A DNA stretch of 64,000 bases from JAEZAA01 sp964514485 (GTDB lineage: Bacteria; Pseudomonadota; Gammaproteobacteria; Pseudomonadales; Oleiphilaceae), in NCBI GenBank assembly GCA_964514485.1, contig CAZEWG010000009.1, positions 1 through 64,000 on the forward strand. Direction: 5' to 3'. The position numbers and the translations under genes were made by a program. Positions 1 to 8,355 of the stretch are shown here, one piece after another. Each line of letters begins with the position of its first letter. The first letter of the stretch is position 1. The notes below the pieces were generated by a model. It was not told where the DNA came from. It saw only the letters and a list, made by a program, of their open reading frames with translations, and ran no database searches.

Positions 1-22
1 TCAACCACTCGGACACCTCTCC
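1..22 (-). tRNA. tRNA-Ser, 5' end only (cut by the window edge)
   Basis: Read on the minus strand, the first 22 bases of the window give GGAGAGG, then TG, then a D-arm beginning TCCGAGTGGTTGA. This is the start of a class II serine tRNA: a 7-base acceptor strand followed by the usual Ser D-arm. The anticodon, variable arm and 3' half lie left of the window, so the isoacceptor cannot be named. A TATAAA box at 85-90 on the minus strand could be its -10. Confidence 0.75.
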
Positions 23-146
23 AAAACCTGAAACTCTTCGTCGTCTCACCCTTCTTATCAGGGCTGTCCGAACGAGGCCGACACTTTATACAATTACGTC
101 GCAGAAGGCAATAACCTACTAACACTTCTCGCAAAATTCTTTTTGT

Positions 147-995
147 TTACTTCGCTCGATAGATGATGCCGGGGTTACACTGCACCATTTCATACTTGTC
201 AGGCAGGCCATTAAGAGACTCGGACGCACCCAGAATCAGATACCCCCCGGGTTTCAAGGCAGCGTGCATGCGTGTCAGGATGTCCTTTTTGAGATCGGCA
301 GAAAAGTAAATCAGCACGTTGCGGCAGAAGATAATGTCGAACTTACCCAGCAGAGCATAGGAATCGAGTAGGTTAAGGGCTCGAAACTCCACCATCCGAC
401 GCACTTCGGGCTTCACCAGCCAAGTGTCATGAGGTGTTCGAGTAAAGAAGTTTCGCTTCCGTTCTTCGGAAAGTCCCCGCCCAATCGCCAGCAGTTCATA
501 CTCGCCTTCTTTGGCGGAAGCCAGAACCCGGGAGGAAATATCTGTCGCAATAATGCTGACAGGAGCCCTGAACAAGCCGTGCTTTTTCTTGCGATACTCC
601 TCAACCACCATCGCGATGGAGTATGGCTCCTGCCCTGTGGAGCAGGCAGCAGACCAGATACGGATCGGCTGATTTTGCTGAGGGCCGGCAAGCTCGGGTA
701 TGAGTTTCTCTTCAAGAATCCGAAATGGGTGGACGTCCCGAAACCACAAGGTTTCGTTGGTGGTCATCGCATCGATGACCGCTTCGCGCAAACCCGGCTG
801 GGAATTTCTTTGCATGCGGTCCACGAGCTCAGAGAGCGACGTGATTTTGTTTTCCGCCATGATCTTACGCAGGCGGCTACTAACCAGGTACTGTTTGTTG
901 TCACCCAGGAGGATTCCGCTCGCCTTGTGCAAAAAGTCGCGAAACTTATTGTAGTCGGCAAGCGAGCCGGATTGGGTATTCGAAGTGCTCGACAT
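147..995 (-). CDS. cheR: CheR chemotaxis protein methyltransferase
   Basis: Uses S-adenosylmethionine to methylate glutamates on chemoreceptors, setting adaptation in chemotaxis; cytoplasmic. The 282-residue length is typical. An N-terminal helical CheR_N domain (about 10-75) is followed by the TTNET segment (78-82) and a Rossmann methyltransferase domain with WSAACSTGQEPYS near 114 as the SAM loop and FCRNVLIYF further on. ATG start. It lies 39 bases downstream of cheV on the same strand and is probably co-transcribed with it. The cheR-cheV-flgA-flgM-flgN neighbourhood matches that of polar-flagellate Pseudomonas (recalled, not searched), so this is likely the flagellar-pathway CheR. Confidence 0.95.
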   Translation of the reverse strand: MSSTSNTQSGSLADYNKFRDFLHKASGILLGDNKQYLVSSRLRKIMAENKITSLSELVDRMQRNSQPGLREAVIDAMTTNETLWFRDVHPFRILEEKLIPELAGPQQNQPIRIWSAACSTGQEPYSIAMVVEEYRKKKHGLFRAPVSIIATDISSRVLASAKEGEYELLAIGRGLSEERKRNFFTRTPHDTWLVKPEVRRMVEFRALNLLDSYALLGKFDIIFCRNVLIYFSADLKKDILTRMHAALKPGGYLILGASESLNGLPDKYEMVQCNPGIIYRAK

Positions 996-1034
996 CAGCT
1001 AGCGTCATCCAAGAATAATAGCTTGGCGCATGCC

Positions 1035-1979
1035 TTAACCCGGCATGCGCTCCTTCAGGACCGCACTGATTCGACCTGCCAGCTCATCCGGACTGAACTT
1101 CGCCAAAAAATCGTCAGCTCCTACTTTTTCGACCATGGCATGATTGAATACACCGCTTAACGAAGTATGAAGCATGATATAGAGATCCCGTAAATGAGGA
1201 TCGGCCTTGCAGTTAGCGGTGAGTGTATAACCATCCATTTCAGGCATTTCGACATCAGATATCATCAGGGCAAGATGATCGGTAATTTTACTCCCATCTT
1301 GTACTAGGGATTGTAGGTATTCCAGTGCCTGTTTACCGTCATTTTTGGTAATTGCCTGGATCCCGATAGTTTCCAAACAGTTTACGATCTGACGCCGGGC
1401 CACCGAAGAGTCATCCACCACCAAAATCTTAAGCTCTCGGGCACGGGCCAGTTGACTCACCGACTGGTCGACTACTTCCTCGCGGACACTAGTGTTAATC
1501 GGGGTGATTTCAGCCAGAATTTTCTCAACATCGACAATTTCTACCAACTGGTCATCCTGGCGGGTGACGGCGGTGAGATAACTATCTTTACCGGCACCTT
1601 TGGGCGGTGGCAAGATTTCCTCCCAGTTTTTGTTAACAATCCGGTCCACTCCCCGGACCAGAAATCCCTGGGTTTTCTTGTTGTACTCCGCCATGATGAC
1701 AAAGCAGTTGGCCAGATCCGCATCTGCAATGCCCCGCTGCCCAATCGCCAGCCCCATATCCAGAATCGGAACCGTAGTGCCACGAATATGGGCAATCCCT
1801 CGAACAATGCGATTGCTTTTCGGCATCGCCGTCAACTTGGGACAAGGCAATACTTCTTTCACTTTGAACACGTTAATGCCATACAACTGTTTGCCTTGTA
1901 AACGGAACAGCAGCAATTCCAGGCGATTTTGCCCAACCATCTGAGTACGCTGGTTTACACTACTAATCAGATCTGACAT
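1035..1979 (-). CDS. cheV: CheV chemotaxis coupling protein with receiver domain
   Basis: Couples chemoreceptors to CheA and tunes the array through phosphorylation. Residues about 15-160 form a CheW-like domain and 184-310 a response-regulator receiver. The receiver shows the acidic pair DD (189-190), the phospho-acceptor Asp242 in ISDVEMPEMDG, a Thr in LHTSLSG and the conserved Lys in FLAKF, so it should be phosphorylatable. ATG start with a GGAG ribosome binding site about 8 bases upstream. Transcribed divergently from flgA; cheR follows. Confidence 0.95.
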   Translation of the reverse strand: MSDLISSVNQRTQMVGQNRLELLLFRLQGKQLYGINVFKVKEVLPCPKLTAMPKSNRIVRGIAHIRGTTVPILDMGLAIGQRGIADADLANCFVIMAEYNKKTQGFLVRGVDRIVNKNWEEILPPPKGAGKDSYLTAVTRQDDQLVEIVDVEKILAEITPINTSVREEVVDQSVSQLARARELKILVVDDSSVARRQIVNCLETIGIQAITKNDGKQALEYLQSLVQDGSKITDHLALMISDVEMPEMDGYTLTANCKADPHLRDLYIMLHTSLSGVFNHAMVEKVGADDFLAKFSPDELAGRISAVLKERMPG

Positions 1980-2009
1980 GTACGATGCTCCAAAGCAAAT
2001 ACCGCCTAC

Positions 2010-2026
2010 CCGGCATACAACTTGCT
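2010..2026 (+). promoter_or_regulatory. Possible sigma-54 promoter for flgA
   Basis: CGGCAT at 2011-2016 and TTGCT at 2022-2026 leave exactly 10 bases between the GG and GC pairs, the fixed -24/-12 geometry of RpoN promoters. The first T of the usual TGGCAC is replaced by C. It points at flgA, with start of transcription near 2037. RpoN control of polar flagellar genes is well known; its use here is inferred. Confidence 0.45.
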
Positions 2027-2130
2027 TTCAATTAATTAACCGTCAATAAAATGGCCATTAGATAAACGGGAATCGAAGCCCAATTCGGTAAAGCGCCTTC
2101 TTGGATACTCCGTACAGCATAGGACAAAAA

Positions 2131-2838
2131 ATGAAGTTACGCCTAGCCATTATTTGCTTTCTTTCATGGGTTGCAGCCCCTGGGCTGGCGTCTACGCCTC
2201 TGAATGTTTCAGCACAGATTGAGCAGCAGCTTCACTTTGATCTGCAGCAGTATGTTGCCGCCCAAGCGGCAAACTTTGGCCGCCGCATTGAATATAGCGT
2301 CAACCCACCGGATCCCAGATTGACCCTACCCTTATGCAATCAAAGCCCTTTGGTTGAGTTTGACCGCAATAGTTTTCAGGCTCGGGTCTCCGTTAAAGTT
2401 TCCTGCCAGGGCGAACACCCCTGGAGCCTTTATGTCCCGGTACAGTTTCAGGCCTGGCAGCAGGTCGCCGTTGCGGCAGGCACACTGACCCGAGGCCAGA
2501 TTTTGTCCGATGCGGACCTGATCATGACCGAGGTTGAACTGACCAAGCTGCGCTACGGGTTCATTTCCGAACCAGACGAAGCCGTTGGACTGGAACTCAA
2601 ACGCAACCTGCAGGCCGGCGAAGCTTTATATCCAGGCATTTTAACCGCTCCCAAAGTAATCCAGAAAGGGGATGAGGTAATCATCGTCGCCCATGGCGCC
2701 CAGATGTCGGTGCAGGTTCCCGGCACAGCCATGAACGATGGCAGAATGGGCGAACAGATCAATGTCCGCAACACCAGTTCTCAGCGGGTCATTAAGGCAA
2801 CCGTCATTGATGTGGGCATTGTGCGGGTTAACATCTAG
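2131..2838 (+). CDS. flgA: FlgA flagellar basal-body P-ring assembly chaperone
   Basis: Periplasmic chaperone that helps FlgI form the P ring around the flagellar rod. The 235-residue protein begins with a Sec signal peptide (MKLRLAIICFLSWVAAPGLA), followed by a conserved N-terminal part and a C-terminal SAF-type domain (about 110-235, from VAAGTLTRGQ to the IVRVNI end). I chose the ATG at 2131 over an in-frame TTG at 2101 because AGGA at 2121-2124 is well spaced from it and the signal peptide then starts correctly. Divergent from cheV and upstream of flgM. Confidence 0.93.
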   Translation: MKLRLAIICFLSWVAAPGLASTPLNVSAQIEQQLHFDLQQYVAAQAANFGRRIEYSVNPPDPRLTLPLCNQSPLVEFDRNSFQARVSVKVSCQGEHPWSLYVPVQFQAWQQVAVAAGTLTRGQILSDADLIMTEVELTKLRYGFISEPDEAVGLELKRNLQAGEALYPGILTAPKVIQKGDEVIIVAHGAQMSVQVPGTAMNDGRMGEQINVRNTSSQRVIKATVIDVGIVRVNI

Positions 2839-2961
2839 CAACCCTCAGCAAGAATGGCCTGAAACAGCATAACGGCGTACCCTGAGCCATACTGGTTCCA
2901 GGGCGGAGAGGCAGGTATAGTAGGCCTCCGAAAAATTTAGCGATTTCGGCAAAAAAACTTC

Positions 2962-2988
2962 TAAAGTTCTCAGGGAAGCGGCCGATAC
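2962..2988 (+). promoter_or_regulatory. Sigma-28 (FliA) promoter for flgMN
   Basis: TAAAGTTC at 2962-2969, an 11-base spacer, then GCCGATAC at 2981-2988. The FliA consensus is TAAAGTTT-N11-GCCGATAA, so 14 of 16 positions match with exact spacing. The predicted start is about 35 bases before the flgM ATG. FliA transcription of its own anti-sigma gene is a known feedback. Confidence 0.9.
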
Positions 2989-3030
2989 AGAATACGAGTC
3001 AAGCAATTTTGCCGAGAGAGAGAGAAGGCT

Positions 3031-3357
3031 ATGTCAGTGAACTTTAATGGAATCAACGCCAGCGACACGGGCAATCTGCGCACTAAAAATGATGCGGTTA
3101 CGCAAACCCAAAAAGGCGTGCCCCCCCAAGCCAAGGCAACAGCAGAAACAACTGCAGCAAAAGCCCAGGGCGACCAGGTAAGCTTCAGCAGCCAAGCTCA
3201 GAGCCTTAAAGAGCTGGAAGGCTCAATTCGTAAGCTACCCGAAGTTGACCAGGACAAAGTAGCCCGCATTAAGGCTGCACTGGCCAACGGCTCCTATCAA
3301 ATTGACAACCAAAAGCTGGCATCAAATTTGCTTTCCTTTGAGGAGGAAATCCATTAA
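3031..3357 (+). CDS. flgM: FlgM anti-sigma-28 factor
   Basis: Holds FliA inactive until the hook-basal body is complete, then is exported through it so late flagellar genes switch on. The 108-residue size fits. The N-terminal half is low-complexity and polar, as in the unfolded export region of the family. The C-terminal part (about 55-105: QVSFSSQAQSLKELEGSI, LPEVDQDKVARIKAALANG, then a YQIDNQKLASNLLSFE end) is the sigma-binding helical region. A purine-rich GAGAGAGAAGG precedes the ATG. Followed 15 bases later by flgN, and driven by the sigma-28 promoter at 2962-2988. Confidence 0.93.
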   Translation: MSVNFNGINASDTGNLRTKNDAVTQTQKGVPPQAKATAETTAAKAQGDQVSFSSQAQSLKELEGSIRKLPEVDQDKVARIKAALANGSYQIDNQKLASNLLSFEEEIH

Positions 3358-3372
3358 TTTGACGAGGTCGGC

Positions 3373-3846
3373 ATGGCCAGTTTGATTGACTCTCTCATTC
3401 CACTACTGGAACAGGACGCAACACAGCTCACCTCTCTCGAGCAGATTCTCAAGGACGAGCGCACCGCACTGGAAACCCGCGACAACTCCGCCCTCCAAGC
3501 GGCAGTGGATCGCAAGGCACAGACCGTACAACAGATCCAGCATAACGCTCAGGTAAAATCCCGGCTGTTCGCGCAGCATGGCCTCCCTGTCTCTCCCCAG
3601 CACATCAAAGCGGCTCTGGTCCGACTAAACCGTGATGATGTTGTGCGACTCTGGGATCAGGTCAAAGCGCAACTGGAGCACTGCCAATCTCTCAACGAAA
3701 TCAACGGACGTATTGTCTTCCGCTCCCAGCGCTCGATTGGGCGGCTGATGGATATTCTGCGGGGGCAAGATCGCCAGCAAAAACTCTATGGCCAAAATGG
3801 ACGAGACAACTCCCTGGGATCGACCAACTTGCTGGCTAATGCCTGA
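3373..3846 (+). CDS. flgN: FlgN flagellar export chaperone
   Basis: Cytoplasmic chaperone that delivers the hook-filament junction proteins FlgK and FlgL to the flagellar export gate. The 157-residue protein is predicted almost wholly alpha-helical (LIDSLIPLLEQDATQLTSLEQIL at the N-terminus), as in the family, with a polar, probably disordered end. GAGG lies 7 bases before the ATG. Second gene of the flgMN pair. Confidence 0.9.
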   Translation: MASLIDSLIPLLEQDATQLTSLEQILKDERTALETRDNSALQAAVDRKAQTVQQIQHNAQVKSRLFAQHGLPVSPQHIKAALVRLNRDDVVRLWDQVKAQLEHCQSLNEINGRIVFRSQRSIGRLMDILRGQDRQQKLYGQNGRDNSLGSTNLLANA

Positions 3847-3871
3847 TCCGACCAGTCACGTCCTTCAAACC

Positions 3872-3893
3872 AAAAAAGGGGGCCGTCGCCCCC
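3872..3893 (-). terminator. Rho-independent terminator
   Basis: GGGGGC (3878-3883), loop CGTC, GCCCCC (3888-3893). On the minus strand the stem is followed by six T (complement of A at 3872-3877), so it ends the minus-strand gene at 3928. It may also act for flgN from the other side, though the plus-strand T tract is poor. Confidence 0.8.
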
Positions 3894-3927
3894 TCATTAA
3901 ACCCAGTATCAGATCGACCAACTCAAC

Positions 3928-4635
3928 TTAGTTGGCTCTAACCACCAGACTGGCACTATCGCTAAATTGGATATTCTCCATCACGATATTACCAAAGCTC
4001 GGACCAACACTGCCGGCCACGCGAATATTATCAATACGGACCTGTTCAATCCGCGTGGGTAACGGCACATTGAAGCCGCCATCCGGGGTTAGCACCACTT
4101 TGGAACGACTGGCGTCGTAGTAAACCCCTTCAATCGTCAGATCCGTATCCAGCACCTGCCACACCGGCATCAAGATTCTAGCCAAGGACTTGAGGGCGTC
4201 GACGGTGTCCGGGTTGTCCTGTTCTTTCATCAGGTCATAAAAGACCTGCACATCATCCATCAGCCCCTGGGCCGACACAGAGGACAGCTCAACTTCATCG
4301 AGGGGCTGCAAGCCTCCGCCGATTTCAAACGCTTCCACCCGGGTACCTGTCGGCGCAGGCAGCGACGGAGCGGCAAATGCCACCAGCGGCTGCAGAGGCG
4401 TTACGACCATCGCCACAAATGCCGCGGCATAACGATAACGGGACTGATGCTTCAGGGTGCGATCCAGCTCCCGCTGAGTCACCAACCCTTGCTCAATTAG
4501 GATTTCACCCAGTTTCTGCTGGGTCGTTCGCTGGACCGCCAGAGCCGCTTCGAGCTGTTGCTCCGTGATATAACCACGGTTAACAAGTAAACGACCAAGA
4601 CGGGACTTATCAATGTGAGTGCTGCTTTTGGACAT
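3928..4635 (-). CDS. Membrane-anchored protein with N-terminal MshEN-like domain and periplasmic C-terminal domain
   Basis: No gene name recognised. From the ATG at 4635 (TTACCTC at 4641-4647 is GAGGTAA on the coding strand; longer starts lack one) the protein is 235 residues. Residues 12-35 and 42-64 are two copies of the motif RLGxLLxxxGxIxxxQLxxAL / KLGxILIxxGLVTxxEL, as in the MshEN domain of type II secretion and MshE ATPases, some of which bind cyclic di-GMP. A basic stretch RYRY and one hydrophobic segment (about 69-88, ending AFAAP) follow, so the N-terminus should be cytoplasmic and the rest periplasmic. The C-terminal part (100-235) has the phrase LDEVELSSVSAQGL and a beta-rich end. 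No ATPase domain is present. It sits next to flgMN, facing them. Confidence 0.7.
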   Translation of the reverse strand: MSKSSTHIDKSRLGRLLVNRGYITEQQLEAALAVQRTTQQKLGEILIEQGLVTQRELDRTLKHQSRYRYAAAFVAMVVTPLQPLVAFAAPSLPAPTGTRVEAFEIGGGLQPLDEVELSSVSAQGLMDDVQVFYDLMKEQDNPDTVDALKSLARILMPVWQVLDTDLTIEGVYYDASRSKVVLTPDGGFNVPLPTRIEQVRIDNIRVAGSVGPSFGNIVMENIQFSDSASLVVRAN

Positions 4636-5052
4636 TGGCTTTACCTCAAGCGCCATACTACAACGCAAATTCGTGCCCGCGACCCCATAACTGCAAAAGG
4701 CGAGTGGATTATTAACTATTCTGCATGACTAGGGGTTATCAAAGTCCAAATTTGAGACAACGCTACTGCTAAAAATGAGACTTTACTCCAAATTAACCCT
4801 CTACTATTGAGACTAGTCCATATCGGCAAAATTTGTACGTTATTTACGCAGAGTTTTGTATCTCTTCTGTCAACCCCACCGCCACTTTGCCGACCTCGGC
4901 ATCACTCCCATTCGATCAGTTAAAAGGCCTCCTTGTCATTCTTTCCAGCATCAGGGCAAGAGCACCTTGTACCCACATCAAAGTTCAGGTAAAACCGCGA
5001 ATATCAAAAAGATCTATCAACAACAAAAAGTTGCCTCATTCGGAGATCCGTT
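4636..5052. other. AT-rich intergenic region with three TGAGAC repeats
   Basis: About 417 bases between the divergent MshEN-like gene and the cyclophilin gene, so both promoters should lie here. TGAGAC occurs at 4753-4758, 4776-4781 and 4808-4813, twice with TCCA close behind. On the minus strand TTGATA (4742-4737) is followed about 18 bases later by TAGTTA, a weak promoter candidate. I see no credible gene or RNA. Confidence 0.4.
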
Positions 5053-5649
5053 ATGCCACACGTCATTCGTACCTTCTTCATGATGTTGCTATGCATCCCA
5101 TTCATGATCCCGGCTCAGGCCCAAGACAGCGCCCAGCCGCAAAAAGAGACCACCACAACACCTCCCCGGGTGGTGCTGGAAACCAACTTGGGGGACATCA
5201 CCCTGGAGCTTAATCCAGAGCAGGCGCCGATCACGGTCGCCAACTTCCTGCAATATGTGGACGCCGGCTTTTACGACGATACGATTTTTCACCGTGTGAT
5301 CGCAGGTTTCATGATCCAGGGTGGCGGTATGACCGCCGACTTCACTCGCAAGCAAACCCAGGCCCCGATCGTCAACGAGTCCACCAATGGTCTGCGCAAC
5401 CAGCGCGGGACAATTGCCATGGCGCGCACCAGTGCGCCCCACTCCGCCACGTCGCAGTTTTTTATCAACCTGGTGAATAATGCCAGCCTCGATGGCCGCC
5501 CAGGCACGCCAGGGTATGCGGTATTTGGCAAGGTTGTCTCCGGCATGGAGGTGGTCGACCGCATTGCAACCGTCAATACCGGTCGTAAGTTTGGCCACGC
5601 GGATGTGCCGTTAACCGATATCATCATCAAAAAGGCCAAGCGCCAGTAA
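5053..5649 (+). CDS. ppiA: Periplasmic cyclophilin-type peptidyl-prolyl isomerase
   Basis: Catalyses cis-trans isomerisation at proline during folding of exported proteins. The 198 residues start with a signal peptide ending near PAQAQ (about 24), then a polar linker, then one complete cyclophilin domain with FHRVIAGFMIQGGG (catalytic Arg and the FMIQGG strand), MARTSAPHSATSQFFINL and GYAVFGKVVSGMEVVD. CGGAG lies 7 bases before the ATG. Upstream of mnmC on the same strand with a 50-base gap. The export signal separates it from the cytoplasmic PpiB type. Confidence 0.88.
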   Translation: MPHVIRTFFMMLLCIPFMIPAQAQDSAQPQKETTTTPPRVVLETNLGDITLELNPEQAPITVANFLQYVDAGFYDDTIFHRVIAGFMIQGGGMTADFTRKQTQAPIVNESTNGLRNQRGTIAMARTSAPHSATSQFFINLVNNASLDGRPGTPGYAVFGKVVSGMEVVDRIATVNTGRKFGHADVPLTDIIIKKAKRQ

Positions 5650-5699
5650 AACCTTCTACAGGGCTTGTTTTCAACTTTTGATTACCCGGTGAGATTTAG

Positions 5700-7682
5700 A
5701 TGTTCCCCCAACTGGAAAACGCTCGTATAGATTGGGATCAGAGCCACCCCTCGTCCCGTGAATTTGGTGATGTGTACTATGATCGCTCCTCTGGCCTGGC
5801 CGAAAGCCAATATGTCTTTCTGGAGCAAAACCATCTCAGCGAGCGTTTCGCCCAGTTGGCCAAAGAAGATCGCAGTCATTTCACGATTGCAGAAACAGGT
5901 TTTGGCACCGGTCTTAATTTCCTGCTGACCTGGTCTTTATGGAGACAGTACAGCCAGTCCAGCTCGGCAGTCCTCCACTTCATTTCCATGGAGCGCTGGC
6001 CTTTATCCCGCGAAGACCTCGCCACCTCCCTGTCATCCTGGCCGGAGCTTCAAGAACTTAGCGCACAGCTACTCGAGGTCTACCCGCCCGCGTTACAGGG
6101 GTTCCACCGCTTGGTTCTGGACCAGGGTCGGGTTCGACTAACGTTACTTCTGGGAGACGCCACGGAGCAGTTGGAAAAGGCGGTATTTCAGGCCGATGCC
6201 TGGTTTTTGGATGGCTTTGCTCCCGCCAAGAATCCCGAGCTCTGGACACCCAGGCTGTTTGATCTGATCCAGCAACGATCGGCCGCCGGAACAACCTTTG
6301 CAACCTTTACCGCCGCGGGCGTTATTCGCCGCTCCTTACAGGAGCGCGGCTTTACCGTGGAGAAAGTTCCTGGTTTCGGGCGCAAACGGGAAATGCTGCG
6401 GGGGCTTTATCAAAGTGACAGTGGGCCCAATTACTCCGCCCTGTTTCATTCCCAACCCTGGCTGATTCCGCCAGCGCCCTCTTCTTCAAGGCAGGCCATC
6501 ATCATTGGTGCCGGCCTGGCAGGGGCCAACCTCGCCTGGAACCTCTATTCGCGCGGCTGGCAGGTGCGCATCTACGACCAGGATGGCATTGCCAGCGGCG
6601 CCTCCGGCAACCCTCAGGGAGCTCTTTATGCCAAGCTTGGCGTGGAGTACACCCCACAAACACGCCTGCAGATTGCCAGCCTGCTATTTTCCCAAAGGTT
6701 TTACGGCCAACTGGCCCAAACCACACCGCAAGCAGACTTCTGGCATCCCTGCGGCGTCCTCCAACTGGCCCACAATGCCAACGAACAGGAGCGTCAGCAC
6801 AAGTTCCTGGCTCGCAATCAGTACCCTTCGGAAATTTTTTATCCAGTGACGGCCGAAGAAGGAAGTCGGCTGGCCGGTACCCGGGTGGCCCAGGAGGGCT
6901 TGTTTTTCCCCAAGTCAGGCTATGTGCGCCCGGCCGTCCTCTGCGAAAGCCTACTGAATGCCGCCCACGTCGCCGTGCGAACCCAACACATAGAGGAGCT
7001 CCGCTACGATGCCATTCAGCAATCCTGGCAGCTGCTGGGTTCAGGGCAGGAAATATTAGACCAAGCCCCCGTTGTGATTCTCGCGACCGCAAGTGCCAGC
7101 CTAAAATTCTCCCAAGCCCAGGGGCTCCCCCTTAAAAGCATTCGGGGCCAGATTACGCTTTGTCCCCAGCCGAAGGATACAGCCTTAAACAGCGTGATCT
7201 GTGGTGAAGGTTATGTATCGCCGCCACGAAATGGCTTTCTGTGTACCGGAGCGACCTTCCAACACAATAATGACAACCCGGCTCTTGAAGCGGCCGACCA
7301 TGAAAGCAATCTGCAACAGCTCGCCCAATTAGCCCCTGCACTTGCCGTTGAATCGGACAGCGTAAACATCGAACAGCTCAATGGACGGGTTGGCTTTCGT
7401 TGTGCATCCACTGACTTCACGCCTCTGGTCGGCCCGCTGCCCAATGAGGAAATTGCCCACAAAGCGCTGCCGGATTCGTCCATTCAGAGTGACAGCCACC
7501 CCCCTTATTGGCCGGGCCTGTATATCAGTACCGCCCATGGCTCCAAAGGGTTAGCCACCTGCCCGCTTTCCGCGGAACTGCTGGCCGATTTAATCTGTGG
7601 TCAGCCGCTCTGTGTCGAGTCCGATCTCTACCGGATCCTGTCTCCCTTGCGTTTTTGGGCGCGACGACAGGCCAAGCCCTAG
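5700..7682 (+). CDS. mnmC: MnmC bifunctional tRNA wobble-uridine modification enzyme
   Basis: Finishes 5-methylaminomethyl-2-thiouridine at wobble position 34 of tRNAs: the FAD domain removes the carboxymethyl group and the methyltransferase domain adds methyl from SAM. The 660 residues match the fused enzyme. The N-terminal methyltransferase (about 1-240) shows ETGFGTGLNFLLTW and DAWFLDGFAPAKNPELW. The C-terminal oxidoreductase (about 260-650) opens with the dinucleotide motif IIIGAGLAGANLAWNL and has SGNPQGALYAKLG and an STAHGSKGLATCPL end. Both halves look complete. ATG at 5700 with GGTGAG just upstream. Confidence 0.96.
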   Translation: MFPQLENARIDWDQSHPSSREFGDVYYDRSSGLAESQYVFLEQNHLSERFAQLAKEDRSHFTIAETGFGTGLNFLLTWSLWRQYSQSSSAVLHFISMERWPLSREDLATSLSSWPELQELSAQLLEVYPPALQGFHRLVLDQGRVRLTLLLGDATEQLEKAVFQADAWFLDGFAPAKNPELWTPRLFDLIQQRSAAGTTFATFTAAGVIRRSLQERGFTVEKVPGFGRKREMLRGLYQSDSGPNYSALFHSQPWLIPPAPSSSRQAIIIGAGLAGANLAWNLYSRGWQVRIYDQDGIASGASGNPQGALYAKLGVEYTPQTRLQIASLLFSQRFYGQLAQTTPQADFWHPCGVLQLAHNANEQERQHKFLARNQYPSEIFYPVTAEEGSRLAGTRVAQEGLFFPKSGYVRPAVLCESLLNAAHVAVRTQHIEELRYDAIQQSWQLLGSGQEILDQAPVVILATASASLKFSQAQGLPLKSIRGQITLCPQPKDTALNSVICGEGYVSPPRNGFLCTGATFQHNNDNPALEAADHESNLQQLAQLAPALAVESDSVNIEQLNGRVGFRCASTDFTPLVGPLPNEEIAHKALPDSSIQSDSHPPYWPGLYISTAHGSKGLATCPLSAELLADLICGQPLCVESDLYRILSPLRFWARRQAKP

Positions 7683-7710
7683 AAAGCAACCAGGTCCAGA
7701 AGGAGGAACC

Positions 7711-8322
7711 ATGGGGCTCTTTATATATGACGCGACTCAAAGGATCGTCACGCCACTGGCAGTTGACCTACAGCGCCGAACCATCCAACAGCTGTCACCC
7801 ACTGCCGCCACCGCCCCGGTTCGCCCAAAATTCCAGGAGTCCGACCCTTTAACAGCCTGGACACAAACCTATCGCCGTAATCAAGGGAAAACCCAGGCGG
7901 AGCCCCAGTCTGCCCAGGAGCAAGCTTCTGGCTCTCGTCTGACCGCCGCTGAAATCATGACGCCCAAGGTGGTCACTCTCAGCGAAACCGACAGCTGGCG
8001 GCAGGCAAGGCAGCTTTTTCAGGCTCATGGCATTCGCCACCTGGTCCTGACCGACCCGCAAGCATTAGCAACAGGCTTGTTGCTTGAGCGGGATTTGTTG
8101 AGCTATCCCGATGAACACGACAAATCCCTCGCCAGCTTGCCCAAACGGCCACTCTTATCCGCCACCCCGGACACGGATGTACAGTCGATTGCGTTAGTCA
8201 TGCTAAACCGGGATATAGATGCAGTTCTTGTACTAGGCGGGCAAACAATAGAAGGCATCGTGACGATCAAGGATCTGCTGAAAGCCTTTGCGCCCCAACA
8301 GCTGATCAGAAATGAAGTTTAA
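7711..8322 (+). CDS. CBS-domain pair protein
   Basis: Two tandem CBS motifs occupy about 85-200: AAEIMTPKVVTLSETDSW with GIRHLVLTD, then LLSATPDTDVQSIALVML with AVLVLGGQTIEGIVTIKDLL. Such pairs usually bind adenine nucleotides and act as energy sensors. The first 80 residues are polar and probably disordered and carry no other domain, so the target is unknown. The start is fixed by a near-perfect AGGAGGAACC directly before the ATG at 7711; this leaves 203 residues. It begins 28 bases after mnmC and is probably co-transcribed. Confidence 0.85.
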   Translation: MGLFIYDATQRIVTPLAVDLQRRTIQQLSPTAATAPVRPKFQESDPLTAWTQTYRRNQGKTQAEPQSAQEQASGSRLTAAEIMTPKVVTLSETDSWRQARQLFQAHGIRHLVLTDPQALATGLLLERDLLSYPDEHDKSLASLPKRPLLSATPDTDVQSIALVMLNRDIDAVLVLGGQTIEGIVTIKDLLKAFAPQQLIRNEV

Positions 8323-8355
8323 TGGGGTAACGTAAAAACCTGTATAAAAGCTTAA

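Noticed and set aside
4833..5213. Frames overlapping the start of the cyclophilin gene
   Set aside because: They run through an AT-rich promoter region and into ppiA in the wrong frame, with no conserved content.
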